From positions 34,378,393 to 34,442,392 of the forward strand of contig NC_092054.1 of assembly GCF_003086295.3 (NCBI RefSeq): a stretch of DNA of 64,000 nt, in the 5' to 3' direction. Shown here one piece after another: positions 1 through 12,674 of this stretch (positions are counted from its first letter, which is position 1; each line of letters opens with the position of its first letter). The notes under the pieces were generated by a model that was not told the DNA's origin, searched no databases, and worked only from the letters and a program-made list of their open reading frames with translations. This DNA comes from Arachis hypogaea (lineage: Eukaryota; Streptophyta; Magnoliopsida; Fabales; Fabaceae). The translations under genes were made by a program, and so were the position numbers.

Positions 1-3000
1 AGCTTTCTTGCTTGGTGCCATTACCTCTGTCCTTTCTGGCTTTCTTGGGATGAAGATTGCTACCTATGCCAATGCTAGAACAACTCTTGAAGCAAGAAAG
101 GGAATAGGAAAGGCCTTTGTTATTGCTTTCCGCTCTGGTGCGGTGATGGGGTTTCTTCTTGCTGCAAATGGCCTGTTGGTGCTATATGTTGCCATCAATT
201 TATTCAAACTGTATTATGGGGATGACTGGGAGGGACTTTACGAGTCTATTACTGGCTACGGGCTTGGAGGTTCATCAATGGCGCTCTTTGGAAGAGTTGG
301 AGGAGGCATATACACCAAGGCAGCTGATGTTGGTGCTGACCTTGTGGGAAAAGTTGAACAGAATATCCCTGAAGATGATCCACGCAACCCAGCTGTAATT
401 TGTTGTTCACCTTTTTTGTTAATCATCTCAATTTATTTTCTGAAAATGCTATTTGTTGTTGAAGTTTTTGTAAACATTTTCATGGTTGATTACTATCATT
501 CAAATCCAAGCCAACTTCATTATAATCTATCAAATTAAAACATTCTCCAATGCATGATTTGTGGAAAACTGAAGTTACTATATATCATTTTAAACTATTA
601 TGCTTACATGTTTATATTTCTGGTCACTGAATTTTTTGAATATTTTCAGGTTATTGCTGACAATGTGGGAGACAATGTTGGAGATATCGCAGGTATGGGT
701 TCTGACTTATTCGGGTCCTATGCAGAATCATCCTGTGCAGCTCTATTTGTTGCATCCATATCATCTTTTGGACTGAATCATGACTACACAGCCATGTCAT
801 ATCCTCTCATCATAAGCTCAATGGGAATTGTGGTTTGCATGATTACAACTCTTTTTGCAACTGATATATTCGAAATAAAATACGAGAACCAAATAGAACC
901 ATCCTTGAAACGTCAACTTCTTATCTCTACTGTATTAATGACCGTTGGTATTGCCATAGTCAGCTTCTTTGCTTTGCCATCAGAGTTCACTCTTTATAAC
1001 TTTGGCGGCAGCAAGGTTGTCAAGAACTGGTATGACCAATTTTCATGTGCCAGCCTACTTTTGTCAGCATGTACAGATTTCTTCATCTTTATGTTATTCA
1101 AATTAAATATCATCAACTACATAATTACAGGCACCTTTTCTTCTGTGTTGCCATTGGCTTGTGGGCTGGACTTGTAATCGGGTACATTACTGAGTATTTC
1201 ACTAGCAATGCTTACAGGTGAGCAACCTTCATTTATTCTTGTGTTGGAATTCATATTGCTTAAAATTTCTTCTAATCCCCTGGCTCCTGTCCTGTCACAT
1301 GGAATCCCATTCCCCCGATGTTAAAAAGTCCCTGAGAGTTTGGCATTATTCAATATTTTCAGAAAGTTGGATATTGTGAATGGCATAAAGTTTTTCATAA
1401 CCATTCCCTTTAAACGCCCTCATAGATACTCAATGACTGTCTATTTGACAAAAATTGATGTTCAAATTTGGTGCTTGGATGCTAATTTGCTGACTATCTG
1501 TTCATATTTCATTTGCATGTTGCAGTCCGGTGCAAGACGTAGCAGATTCCTGCAGGACAGGAGCTGCAACAAATGTTATTTTTGGATTGGCGCTGGGATA
1601 TAAGTCGGTCATAATTCCCATATTTGCTATTGCAGTTGCTATTTATGTAAGCTTCAGCCTTGCAGCCATGTATGGAATTGCTGTTGCAGCACTTGGAATG
1701 CTGAGTACTATTGCCACTGGTCTTGCCATTGATGCGTATGGCCCCATCAGTGATAATGCTGGAGGCATTGCGGAAATGGCTGGATTGAGACATGAGATAC
1801 GAGAAAGAACAGATGCTCTGGATGCTGCAGGAAACACCACTGCTGCCATAGGCAAGGTAACTGTTTGTAAAATGCTTAAATTTAATAGCTTGCTTGGAAA
1901 GACTAGGAAAGAAATTATGAATTCGACTCTTGTTATTGAATTATCTACGAGAATCTGATTTTCTATTTTATTTTATTTTTTTAAATTTTTTTGTGCGTGC
2001 CTTTGTAATAGGGTTTTGCTATTGGATCAGCTGCACTTGTGTCTCTTGCATTATTTGGTGCTTATGTGAGCAGGGCAGGCATAAAAACAGTGAACGTTAT
2101 GACCCCAAAAGTATTTATTGGTTTGATTGTGGGAGCAATGCTTCCTTATTGGTTTTCAGCGATGACAATGAAGAGTGTTGGGAGTGCGGCTCTCAAAATG
2201 GTTGAAGAAGTTCGCAGGCAATTCAATACTATTCCTGGTCTCCTAGAAGGAACAGGAAAACCAGATTACGCAAATTGTGTAAAGATTTCTACCGATGCCT
2301 CATTGAGGGAGATGATCCCACCCGGTGCACTGGTTTTGCTTGCTCCACTTATTGCCGGAACATTGTTCGGAGTGGAAACACTTGCTGGGGTACTTGCTGG
2401 CTCTCTTGTTTCCGGAGTGCAGGTATAATATGGCCTTGAACTTGTACTATCTCAACACTGATGCTATTTTTTCGCCTTTAAGATTGTGCTTTCTTGAAAA
2501 TTAGCTTTGAAAATTTAACTTCTTGACAAAATGATTTTCATTTTCCTAGGTGGCAATTTCAGCTTCAAACACTGGTGGGGCATGGGATAATGCTAAGAAG
2601 TACATCGAGGTAAGGGACAAAGGTTTCATGTTACCATTCAAATTTGGTTGGTTTTTAGCGCTTTACTGATGTATAACTTGCCAGCGAAGAATTCTAGCAT
2701 TCTAAAGGAACACAATGCATTTTATCTTTTTGAGCAGGGGTGGAGCTAGAACCGTTTATAGGAGGAGGTCAACATGAAAGACCTAACTAGATAGGAAACA
2801 AAAGAAAAAATTAGGGGGATCAAACCATAAAAATAGAGGACTTCATAAATAAAATTTATTAATTTGGGGCTCTTCATCTACAATAAGCTCCGCCCCTGCA
2901 TTTGAGTTTTGACCACTTCTTTTGGCATTTAGAAATGTAACTAAAAAATATTTTTCTATTAACATCCAAATATATATTGTCTACATACTATATGACACCC

Positions 3001-3308
3001 ATTTTGCCGCTCTTTAAGATGTTCAAATACATTACTCCAAATGTAATTTACTTTTCATTGAACTCCAAATGTAATCTTATACATTGTTTTGGTGCCTATA
3101 GGCTGGTATTACCGAGCATGCTGTGTCACTGGGGCCAAAGGGATCAGATGCTCACAAGGCTGCGGTTATAGGTGACACTGTTGGAGACCCTCTCAAAGAC
3201 ACTTCGGGTCCCTCACTCAACATCTTGATAAAGTTGATGGCAGTGGAATCATTGGTATTTGCTCCATTCTTCGCAGCTCATGGAGGCTTAATTTTCAAGT
3301 TATTCTGA
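1..3308 (+). CDS. Vacuolar H+-pyrophosphatase, type I (3' part, 7 exons)
   Basis: Membrane pump that hydrolyses cytosolic pyrophosphate to move protons into the vacuole. Exons by GT-AG junctions and family alignment: 1-394, 650-1029, 1131-1217, 1526-1856, 2012-2422, 2550-2609, 3102-3308; stop TGA 3306-3308. Joined they give about 622 residues of a protein usually near 770, so about 150 N-terminal residues lie left of the window. Visible motifs: [20 protein letters not shown] across the first exon, the acidic substrate and Mg motif [20 protein letters not shown] at the start of exon 2, DNAGGIAEM in exon 4 and [18 protein letters not shown] in the last exon, plus many hydrophobic membrane segments. 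GNTTAA at the end of exon 4 has Ala where K+-independent type II pumps carry Lys, so this is the K+-stimulated AVP1-like type. No lesion seen. The first in-window codon begins at base 2. Confidence 0.95.
2735..2898. mobile_element. hAT-type MITE in the last H+-PPase intron
   Basis: A 164-bp segment with terminal inverted repeats CAGGGGTGGAGCT at the left and AGCTCCGCCCCTG at the right; the inner part is AT-rich and noncoding. It lies inside the 492-bp intron 2610-3101. The flanking 8 bases TTTTTGAG and CATTTGAG match at six of eight, fitting an old hAT target-site duplication. CAGGG-starting termini and an 8-bp duplication are typical of hAT elements. It leaves both splice sites intact. Confidence 0.75.
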
Positions 3309-3470
3309 TTTCTCTCTTCTTGCAGTCAACTAAACCCGGTTTGTGCATATTTGTTCAGCATCATGTAGTGCAGTGGAGCTATGAGATTGATAGTGTTTTG
3401 CCTTCGTTAGTACAGTATAGTATTACATTATGTAACTTTCATTAGGCCAATTTTATTCCAGTAAATCAGC

Positions 3471-3476
3471 AATAAA
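3471..3476 (+). terminator. Poly(A) signal of the H+-PPase gene
   Basis: AATAAA lies 163 bases after the H+-PPase stop codon, in an AT-rich 3' flank, and is the only canonical hexamer I see close downstream. It probably directs 3' end formation. Confidence 0.5.
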
Positions 3477-4081
3477 ATTTACATGATGTAACTTGAGTGT
3501 CATGAAATTTAGATGTCATTGTTAATTTATGAAAATATTAGTTAGTATTTATGGTATATGGATTACGCGTGACGTGTGCGAGTATAATGAAAGTATGAAA
3601 CTAAACGCTCAAAACCGTCTCGGTACCTAACGCCGTCGTGTGGAATACTCTAGAACAACCAATAAATAATCATGACCCCTTTAATATTTGTCAATATGTA
3701 AATCGCTTCTAATTTAAGCATTTCAAAACAAAGTCTTAAGATATGAATGCCGGCGGTTTACCCATTTTTGCCCCCTGAATGTCCATGAATGGGGCGTGGA
3801 TATCATTATTAAAACGTCATTTTAAAATGAACAGTGATGAGTGATGACTTATCCCCAACTCTACGTTACAAGAAAATTTCCTAAACCTTTTTTCATAGCT
3901 GGAAGTTGTAGGGCTTTTTGTTTTTCTTTTGTGGCGAATCCTGACGTTTAAGAATTAAGCCTTCCGAGCCGAATAACGACACGGTGCCATTGTCATTATC
4001 GGAAGACTAACAATCCAAGGCGCTTTTTAATTATTTTGTAAATCCTTATATTTTTACTAAATTTTTAGTTAAATCTTTATA
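3477..4081. other. Intergenic stretch, no gene seen
   Basis: Downstream of the H+-PPase 3' UTR. No ORF with family resemblance, no RNA gene and no repeat structure that I can support. Confidence 0.5.
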
Positions 4082-4090
4082 ATTTAAAAG

Positions 4091-5230
4091 GAGTAAACTA
4101 CCATTTTTATCTACGAAAGTTGAAAATGCTGACATATCTACTCATAAAAAAAGAAAATTACCATTTGTACTCATAAAACATGAATTTCATATAACAAAAT
4201 TATTCAAACACTAAAAAATCACATAAAAACCCCAAATTACTCTTATCATCATCCGCATCATCCACCCCTCCTTCTCTCCTTCCCTGTCTCCAAACTTTGA
4301 GTTCAAAGGCACCACCACCTCATTTCCTTCATCACTACCATCACCACCACCACCACTATATCTCCATTATCATCTTCTTCACATAAAGCAACAACAACAA
4401 TAGAAAAAGCAAATTGTCTCAGACCATCGCACCACCACCGGCGACCACCAAGTTGCCGCCCCCTCACCCGATTTTCTCTCTTCTTCCACTCTCTCGCCCC
4501 TTCTCACCCTTGTTCCCTTCTTTGCTAATCTGCGTAACCACCACCGCGGCACTCAACAGTCGTTGGCACCGTCAAGTCCCACCCAACCTCCACTCGCTGC
4601 CACCGCGTCCTTTTCCCCTTTCTTTCCTCCTCCACCCTTTCTCTCTCTCTTTCTTCTTCTCCCCCTCGCCTCACCTCCGCGAGCCTAGGACCACCGTCGC
4701 CTTCTGTTTTTGCCGCCTTTCACAACCCTAGAGCTGCGGCCGCTGCCTGATTGCTACCGATGTCCCAACCCGTTCCAACTAGCCCTCCATCTCTCGCTAA
4801 TACAGAGCTCTGATCTAGCCCATGTCTAGTCTGCGATTTCACCCGTTCTTCCCCAATCTGCAAACCCAGAGACCACCGAACTTACATCACGCAACCATTC
4901 GAAAAAGTAGAAGAGAGAGAGAAGCAAATCACAGAAAGAAAGAGAGGGAAAGAGAGAGAGGAAGGAGTTGACAGAGTTGACTGACTCTGGCAGTGGTGGC
5001 GAGCTCAAAAAATGGAAGGAGAGAGAGAGAGAGAGGATGAGGTTAGTGGTGGTGGTGGTGGAGGGGAAAAGATGATGCAGATAAGGGTAATTTGGGGTTT
5101 ATGTGATTTTTTAGTGTTTGGATAATTTTGTTATATGAAATTCATGTTTTATGGGTACAAATGGTAATTTTTTTTTATAGGTAGATGTGTCAGCGTTTTC
5201 AACTTTCATGATACAACTAGTAGTTTACTT
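4091..5230. mobile_element. Long-TIR Mutator-like nonautonomous element (Pack-MULE candidate)
   Basis: About 170 bases at the left (4091-4265) reappear inverted at the right (5060-5230): both arms carry AGTAAACTAC, ACCATTTGTAC, CATAAAACATGAATTTC and CACTAAAAAATCACATAAA in the same order. The 9-bp direct repeat ATTTAAAAG flanks it exactly (4082-4090 and 5231-5239), the duplication length typical of Mutator-like elements. The core (about 4270-5055) is CT- and CCA-rich, much higher in GC than the surroundings, with a GA-rich tract near 4910-5035. It contains no convincing protein gene; ORFs there are low-complexity Pro/Ser/Leu. The GC-rich core may be captured host sequence, but I could not identify a donor. 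Confidence 0.8.
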
Positions 5231-5239
5231 ATTTAAAAG

Positions 5240-6000
5240 TCTATGATTCAATCTTTGTATTAGATAAAAAAATTAATTATAATTTTTTGTTAAAAGTATA
5301 ATTTTTTAAATATTTGCTTTTTGTATTTAATTTAGAATTAATTGTGAAAAATTATATTATAATTATTTTTTTTAGAGATGACAATTAGAATGATTTATTT
5401 ACAAATTTTTATTTTGTATAAAAATCCAATTGCAAGCTTTTATGCTTAAGGATTTAATAAAAAATTTAGTAAAATTATAGTGACTAATATAATAATTAAA
5501 TCTTATGTTGTTGAATTTTTTGCAGATTTTGAACTAAAAAATTTTAATATAGATTTAACATGTGTAAATATTGTCATTTTTGTGATTTTTCAAAAATATA
5601 AAAATTATACTTAAAAAAGAGAAATCAAAGAGTACAATTTTAGACTCATTTTTTTTATATGAAAAGTGTACGTGTGTTATGCATTGATATGAAATCGCAG
5701 TATGTTGTCCTATAATGTAGTGGCTGTTTTTAAAAATAAAAGAAGCGAAATTATAGGGTCCGACTTTGGGCGAAAAAAATTTTGATTGGAAGTACTCCAA
5801 TTAATAGGTCCGATTTGTGACTATAAAAAAATTTTAAATGGATAATGACAAATTGGACGGTTCGATTTGTCTGTGTATATATATATACACACCCTTTGCC
5901 AATTGCCAGAACTCTCTTCTTTTCCTTCTTCGTCTCTCACCTCCTCATACTCTCTTCTTTGTTTCTAGAAATTACAATAGTGAGGTTAAGTTTTATTAAT
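5240..6000. other. AT-rich flank of a MULE relic, no gene seen
   Basis: Very AT-rich DNA between the long-TIR element and the first MULE transposase relic. A short TATA-like run (TATATATATATACAC, near 5877-5891) precedes the relic and may be its old promoter. Nothing else is supported. Confidence 0.4.
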
Positions 6001-7297
6001 GTGAGTAGAAAAAATAAAATAGATGATAGAGTTATGTTAAAAGTATATTATCATGATCAGATTTTGTTAAAAATATCTGAATGAATAAAATTTGTATGTG
6101 AGAATCCATTCAATATTGTTATTCCTTTTACACTTTCATTTGAAGAACTAAAAAGTATGTTTTGTGATAAGATAGATTTTCAAATATCAAAGAGAGTCTC
6201 ATGTATTTTGTACAGGTATCCTATATTAGTATTTGGTAGGTTAGTTCAATTTCAAATCAAGTATGTAACTGATGAAATGAGCATGCAAGAGATGTTTTCA
6301 GTGTATATTGAAACTCGCTCACAGAAGTCATTCATCTAATTGTATATTGAGTTCAAACAATCTGAAACTGACTGACATATCGAATGGGAAGATTAAAATA
6401 GTTATAACGAGGAAGAGTTTGAAAGCAACTATAATGTCGTTGATCCAAATGAAGATGAAGATCATACTGACGCCACTATGAAAGCAAATGTTGCGAAGGT
6501 GACAAATGCACTAGGAAACCATCATTCATTTGAGGAGTCATCTTTCATGTGTGTTGGATTTGGAGGCCATGCATGCACCGGAGTTTCCTAAATATATGAA
6601 TGTAGGTATGTAATTTGGATATTTGTATGATAGATTAAAATTTTGTCAGTTTTTATATTGTAGTTCGATTAATTACTTGTGATCTGTAGACTATAATTAA
6701 TTAGTATTCCGAAGATTACCTGAAACTGGGTCGAGTTTGGCCTTTAACGTGAGGTCCAAACTTTTTAGAGAGGTAATTTTCGACTTAGCCTAGGCGGTAC
6801 AGCCATCGTCTGAGTTGTTGAATTTAAGATAATTGCCTTATTAGGTTTAGCTAACTTTTAGTTAAATTTTACATAATTACTTGATTAGGAATAAATATAT
6901 ATTTATATTAATTTATTAAATACTTATTTATAATGTATAATTTTAATTGATTTTAGAAATATAAATTCATAAATATTTATTTATGATTTATAATTTATAG
7001 ATAGATTTTAATTTTAATTTTAATTTTATTTATTTAATACTTATTTATTAAATATTTATTTCATAGTGTTATTGTCGTAGAGCCTCCTACTGTGACAGAC
7101 GGTCGCCATGGGAATGAAATTCAGCACAATGGAGAGGTTGTTATTAGGGCAATCAAAGATTACACCACCACAAAGGTGTAGATTATCGGGTATTTGAATC
7201 AGAACAAATGACATTATATGCTAAATATACACAATACGGCACAAGTTGTAATTGGTTTATCAAGGTTAGCTTGATCCGTAGGAAGTACTGTTAGAAG
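6001..7297 (+). pseudogene. MULE transposase relic, 5' part (split by copia insertion)
   Basis: Remains of a MuDR-family transposase, the enzyme that moves Mutator-like elements. From the ATG at 6034 the frame shows the N-terminal domain (VYYHDQILLK, then NPFNIVIPFTLSFEELK and ISKRVSCILYRYPI), an acidic linker (DPNEDEDHTDATM), the patch EAMHAPEFPKYMN near 6568-6602, an AT-rich probable intron (about 6603-7075) and the start of the DNA-binding part (AIKDYTT, YGTSCNWFIKVSLIRRKYC) ending at 7297. Stops at 6082 and 6337 and several frameshifts make it non-functional. Reading stops exactly at the 5' LTR of the copia element; the next residues of the same protein resume at 12675. Source family remembered, not searched. 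Confidence 0.8.
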
Positions 7298-7910
7298 TGT
7301 TGGTAGGTCCCCAATCTCAAGTGGGACCTACACACATATTAAAAATAAAAAAAATAAATAAAGAAAGTGGCACAGGCTACAAGAGAGAGAGAGAGTTTAG
7401 GGTTTAGGAGAAGAAAAAGAATTTGGGAGAAAAAGACAAGCCATTTTTTATCTGATTGAACCGGTAAACTTGCTCAATTTCTTATAAAATTTTAGTATGT
7501 TATTCCTGGTATAGAGATGAACATTAGAATATAACTTGCTAGTTGTATTACCTTCTCTTTTATCTGATTTGAGATAACCACTTTGTAGAGGATTTATGTT
7601 GATTCCATCAGTTTTGATGATGTATTTTTTTTATTGTTGAGATGCCCTAGTGTCACTAGGAAGACTAATTGTGTACCCATTATTTTGATAGTGGAAGATT
7701 TTTCTAGACTAGGTCCCATGGATTTTTTGTCCCTCTTTGGGCCACGTTAAAATTCTGGTGTCTGGTTATTTAATTTCTAGCATTATATTTGCTGCTTGGA
7801 GTATCTTTTGGTATTGCCTATTTAATCGCACAGGTTGTGAAAAAATTATTTTTTGGTGCTTCTGCTATTAGACAGGTTCTTGTTTGAATCTTTGTTGAGT
7901 CTTCCCAACA
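7298..7910 (+). repeat. 5' LTR of the copia element
   Basis: 613 bp, TG...CA termini. Matches 11969-12669 along its length, but lacks most of the AG microsatellite and an adjoining block of about 30 bases present in the 3' copy. Confidence 0.93.
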
Positions 7911-7913
7911 AAG

Positions 7914-7924
7914 TGGTATCAGAG
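7914..7924 (+). promoter_or_regulatory. Primer-binding site of the copia element
   Basis: TGGTATCAGAG, three bases after the 5' LTR, is the usual copia site complementary to the 3' end of initiator tRNA-Met; here reverse transcription would prime. Confidence 0.9.
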
Positions 7925-7953
7925 TCCTGGTTGTTTATTTCTGTGCTGATTAA

Positions 7954-10900
7954 ATGGAGAAAAATACTCATGGGCAAAATATGGTTAAATTGAATTCACA
8001 AAATTATTCAATTTAGAAGACCCTCATGGAAGATATGTTGTATATCAAGGACTTATATGATCATGTGGAGGGGGATAAATCCAAAGGTACCAAATCCGAT
8101 ACTGAATGTAAGAAGCTGAATCAAAAGGCATTTGCTTTGATTAGGCAATGGCTTGATCTCAGTGTGTATCCACATGTTGACACCAAAAAGAATGCCAGAA
8201 ATATGTGAAAGAAATTGAAGGAGTTATATAAGAGGAAGAATGTGCAAAACAAAGCATTCTTGATTAGGAAGCTTATTAATATGAAGTATATTGAAGGTAA
8301 ATCAATGCCGGAACACTTAAGCACCTTTCAGGAGAAGGTGAACCAACTGACAAATAATGAAATCACTTTGAATGATGAGTTGCGAGCCTTGTTGTTATTG
8401 AGCTATTTGTCTAATAGTTAGGAAGTTCTGTTTGTAACACTAACTAACTCATATCTAAATGGAAAGTTGACGATAGCAATAGTTAAAGAGAGCATGTTGA
8501 ATGAAGAAGCCAGAAGAAGAGAACAAGATTTGACTAATGCCTCCTCCCAGTCAGAAGCACTTATTTCAGAGTCATAGAGGACAACTCAAAGTAGAAAACT
8601 GCACAGTTCTGACAAGTCAGAGAGTTGAAGCAAGCCAAGAGAAAAGTACAAGCGAAGAAAGGAGTTCATTTTTCACCATTGTGGCAAGCCGAGGCATATC
8701 AAGAGGTATTGTAGGTTCTTGAAAAGAGAACAATCAAGGGGAAGAAACGAAGACAAAGGTAAAGATAGTGATAAAGAAACTACTGCTATTATTTATGAAG
8801 ATGTTCTTATCACATATGATGAAAATTATGTGAATCTTGTCTGTGATGATTCCACTTGAATTACGGACTCTGGTGCCTCATGTCATGTCACTTTGAGGCG
8901 TGAATTTTTCACTTCTTATACTGTTTGAAATTTTGGCAAGATCAAATTGGGAGATAAAGGAGTGTGTGATATCATTGGTATGGGTGATATGTGGCTTGAA
9001 ACCAACATGGGATGCAAGTTGCAGTTGAAGAATATTAGGCATGCGCTAGATATGCGGTTCAATCTCATTTCAGTGAAGGCATTGGATCAAAAGGGGTATT
9101 GCACTTCCTTTGGTAGTGAAAAATGTAAGATTACCAAAGAGGCTCTCATTGTTGCTAAAGAAGACAATAGTTTCACTACTATCTACCGGTTGCAAGGAAA
9201 ATTGTGCAAAGAAAAGGTGAATCTAGCTGATAATTTCTCTTCTGATTTGTGACATATACGTCTTGGTCACTTGAGCGAGAAAGGACTAAGGGTCTTAGCC
9301 AAGAAGCACTCACTTTCTGTGAAAGGTACAACTTTAAATACTTGTACTCATTGTTTTATTGGGAAGCATGCTAGAGTATCATTTCATAGTTCTGGACCTC
9401 ATAGGATATCATATATTCTAGATTTAGTTCACACTGATGTTTGCACTATAGATGCTAATACACTAGGTAGTGCATCATAATTTGTTACTTTTATTTATGA
9501 TTATTTTTGTTAAAAGTGTGGGCTTTTATTTTGAAATCTAAAGACCAGGTACTCGGTATCTTCAAACACTTTCATGCAAGTGTTGAAAGAGAAATAGGAA
9601 GGAAATTGAAATGTGTTCGAGCAGATAATGGTGGTGAATACAGGGGTCTATTTGAAGAGTATTGCAAAGGACATGGGATCAAGCTTGAGAATACGGTTCC
9701 TAAGACTCCTCAACATAATAGAGTTGCAAAGAGAATGAATCACACTATCAATGATAGAGTCAGGTGTATGCTTTCTCTCATGCAAAGTTGCCTAAATCCT
9801 TTTGGGGTGAAGCAATAAGGACTGCAGTAGATTTGATCAACCTTTCTCCTTCAGTTCCACTAAATGGTAATGTTCCAGAGAAAGTTTGGAGAGGGAAAGA
9901 TGTCTCCTATAGTCACTTGCGAGTGTTTGGCTGCAGGGCTTTTGTTCACATTCCAAGAGATGAAAGGTCTAAATTTGATGGAAACTCAAAGCACTGTATC
10001 TTCATGGGTTATGGTCACAAAGACTTTAGTTACAGATTATGGGATCTGGTGAGTAAGAAGATAATTAGAAGGCGAGATGTGATTTTTCATGAAGATCAAA
10101 CTATTGAAGATTTGGAGAAGACAAATAAGCCAACAATAACTATTAGACGTTCTGCTGATGATGAACCTGGTCCTTCCACTAGACCTCCTGTTGATGGGAG
10201 AGATGTATAAGTTGATAATGATGGTGATGATTTGCATGATGAACCTACACCTCAACCTGAGGTGCCAGATGTTGAAGTTCCACCTGAACCGCCAGTTGAG
10301 CCTAAATTGAGAAGATCTACTAGAGAGCGTCATCCTTCTCAGAAATACTCTCCTCATGAGTATCTGATGAACACTGAGACTGGGGAGTCAGAGAGCTACC
10401 AGGAAGCTATGTCTGATGAGCGTAAGGAAGATTGGTTGAAAGCCATGCAAGAAGAAATGAAATCCTTGCATGAGAATCATACTTTTAAATTGGTGATGCT
10501 ACCGAAGGGTGAGAGAGCATTCAAGAATAAATGGGTGTTCAAATTGAAAGCGGATGAAAATGTCTCACGGCCAAGGTATAAAGCTCGATTGGTTATGAAA
10601 GGCTTTGAGCAAAAGAAAGGTATTGATTTTGAGGAGATTTTCTCTCCAGTTGTGAAGATGTCCTCTATTCGAATTGTGCTTGGATTGGCAGCTAGCTTGA
10701 ATTTATATGTTGAGCAGCTTGATGTGAAGACTGCATTCCTTCACGGGGACATAGATAAAGAAATTTATATGGAGCAACTAGAGGGTTTCGAGGTTAAAGG
10801 AAAGGAGCACCTTGTATACAAGTTGAAGAAGATCTTATATGGGCTGAAGCAAGCGCCAAGGCAGTGGTACACAAAGTTTGATTCCTTCATGGAAGGTCAT

Positions 10901-11695
10901 GGGTATAGTAAGACTTCTTATCATTGTGTGTATGTTAAGAAATTCTCTGATGGTAATTTTTTAATTCTCTTGCTTTATGTTGATGACATTGATTATTGGT
11001 CATGACACTAAGAAGATTGAAAGTCTTAAGAAAGACTTGAACAGATCCTTTGCTATGAAGGATTTGGGTCCTGTAAAAAAGTCCTTGACATGAGTATGAC
11101 TCGTGACAGGGAAAATGGGAAACTGTGGTTGTCACAGCAGAAGTACATTGAGAATGTTTTAGAGAGGTTTAGCATGAGTAATTCCAAACCTGTTAGTACT
11201 CCACTTGCTAGTCATTTCAAGCTGAGTTCACAGCAATGTCCTACAAGTGAGAAAGAGAAAGCAGAAATGAAGAAGATTCCATATGCATTTGCAGTTGGCA
11301 GTTTGATGTATGCTATGGTTTGCACCAGGCCGGATATTGCTCATGCCGTTAGAGTTGTTAGTCAGTTTCTCTCTAATCCTGGCAAGAAATACTGGCAAGC
11401 AGTGAAGTAGATTCTCAGATACCTTAATGATACTTCTAGAGTTTGTTTATGCTTTGGAGGTGGCCAACCTGTGTTGGATGGTTACACAGATGCAGATATG
11501 GCTGGGGATCTTGATTCAAGAAAGTCTACTTCTAGTTATATGATGACTTTTGCAGGGGGAGCTGTGTCGTGGCAATCTCGACTTCAGAAATGTGTTGCTT
11601 TGTCTACTACAGAAGTAGAATACATTGCTGTTGTTGAAGCTTTTAAGGAACTCTTGTGGATGAAGAAATTTCTACAAGAGTTAGGCATCAATTAA
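7954..11695 (+). pseudogene. Copia gag-pol polyprotein, degenerate
   Basis: Polyprotein for capsid, protease, integrase, reverse transcriptase and RNase H. ATG at 7954. Gag is read to about 8730, with a degenerate zinc knuckle near 8675 (FHHCGKPRHIKRYC). Protease DSGAS is at about 8869. The GAG-pre-integrase motif HIRLGHLS is at about 9253-9276 and the integrase core DNGGEY near 9630. The RT blocks FLHGDIDKEIYMEQ and LLLYVDD lie at 10737-10985. RNase H (DADMAGDLDSRKSTS, then ALSTTEVEYIA) ends at 11695. Five of the stops replace a family tryptophan: 8014, 8206, 8419, 8857 and 9250. Frameshifts near 9510, 9790 and 10985 and a stop at 11408 complete the decay. No product is expected. Confidence 0.92.
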
Positions 11696-11968
11696 AAGAA
11701 GTTTGTGTTATTTTGTGACAGTTAGAGTGCTATCCATCTCAGCAAGAATCCGACGTTTCATTCCAGATCGAAGCACATAGAGGTGAGGTATCAATAGATA
11801 CATCAAGCACTTGAGATGAAGTCATATGCACTTGAGAAGATCCATACTGATGATAATGGTTCAAATATGATGACTAAGAGTTTACCTGCAGTGAAGTTTG
11901 ATTCCTGCAAAGAGAAGGCGGGCTTGATGGAGCAGTCTATCCTCACTTGAATTCGTGAGGGGGAGATT

Positions 11969-12046
11969 TGTTGGTGGGTCCCCAATCTCAAGTGGGCCCA
12001 CACATATATTAAAAACAAAAAAATAAAGAAAGAAAAAAAGCGGCAC

Positions 12047-12112
<66 letters not shown>

Positions 12113-12669
12113 TCCATTCATTTTGAATGAAAAGAAAAATGAAGCCCTGCTTCGGCGTTGAAGGAGAAGAAGAATTTGGGGGAAAAGGGCAAGCCATTTT
12201 TTATCCAATTGAACCGGTAAACTTGCTCCATTTCTTATGAAAATTTAGTATGTTATTCCTGGTGTAGAGATGAATATTAGGATATAACTTGCAAGTTGTA
12301 TTGCTTTATCCTTTGTCTGATTTGAGATACCCACTTTGTAGAGGGTTTATGTTGATTCCATCAGTTTTGATGATGTATTTTGTTGATTGTTGAGATGCCC
12401 TAGTGTCACTAGGAAGACTGATTTTGTACCCATTATTTTGATAGTGAAAGATTTTTCGAGACTAAGTCCCGTGGGTTTTTGTCCCTCTTTAGGGGTTTTT
12501 TCACATTAAAATTATGGTGTCTAATTATTTAATTTCTACCATTATATTTGCTGCTTGGAGTATCTTTTGGTATTGCCTATTTAATCACACAAGTTGTGAG
12601 AAAATTATTTTTTGGTGCTTCCGTTGTTAGACAGGTTCTTGTTTGAACCTTTGTTGAGTTTTTCCAACA
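11969..12669 (+). repeat. 3' LTR of the copia element
   Basis: 701 bp, TG...CA termini, same sequence as 7298-7910 apart from substitutions and the longer AG tract with neighbouring extra bases. Confidence 0.93.
12051..12108. repeat. (AG)29 microsatellite in the 3' LTR
   Basis: 58 uninterrupted bases of AG. The 5' LTR has only a short AG run at the same place, so the tract expanded, or the other shrank, after insertion. Confidence 0.97.
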
Positions 12670-12674
12670 AGAAG

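Larger units (their letters stand above)
7298..12669 (+). mobile_element. Full-length Ty1/copia retrotransposon inside the MULE relic
   Basis: LTRs 7298-7910 and 11969-12669, both starting TGTTGGT and ending CAACA. The target-site duplication AGAAG is perfect (7293-7297 and 12670-12674) and falls inside the MULE transposase frame. A primer-binding site follows the 5' LTR and a purine tract (GTGAGGGGGAGA, 11956-11967) precedes the 3' LTR. The domain order gag, protease, integrase, reverse transcriptase, RNase H is that of copia elements. Many nonsense changes show it is dead. It inserted after the MULE arrived, and most likely while the MULE was already decaying. Confidence 0.95.

Noticed and set aside
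4414..4731. 105-codon plus-strand frame rich in Pro, Ser and Leu
   Set aside because: Low-complexity translation of the pyrimidine-rich core of the MULE-like element.
11803..12208. Minus-strand frames with long Ser-Leu repeats
   Set aside because: Direct translation of the AG microsatellite in the copia LTR.
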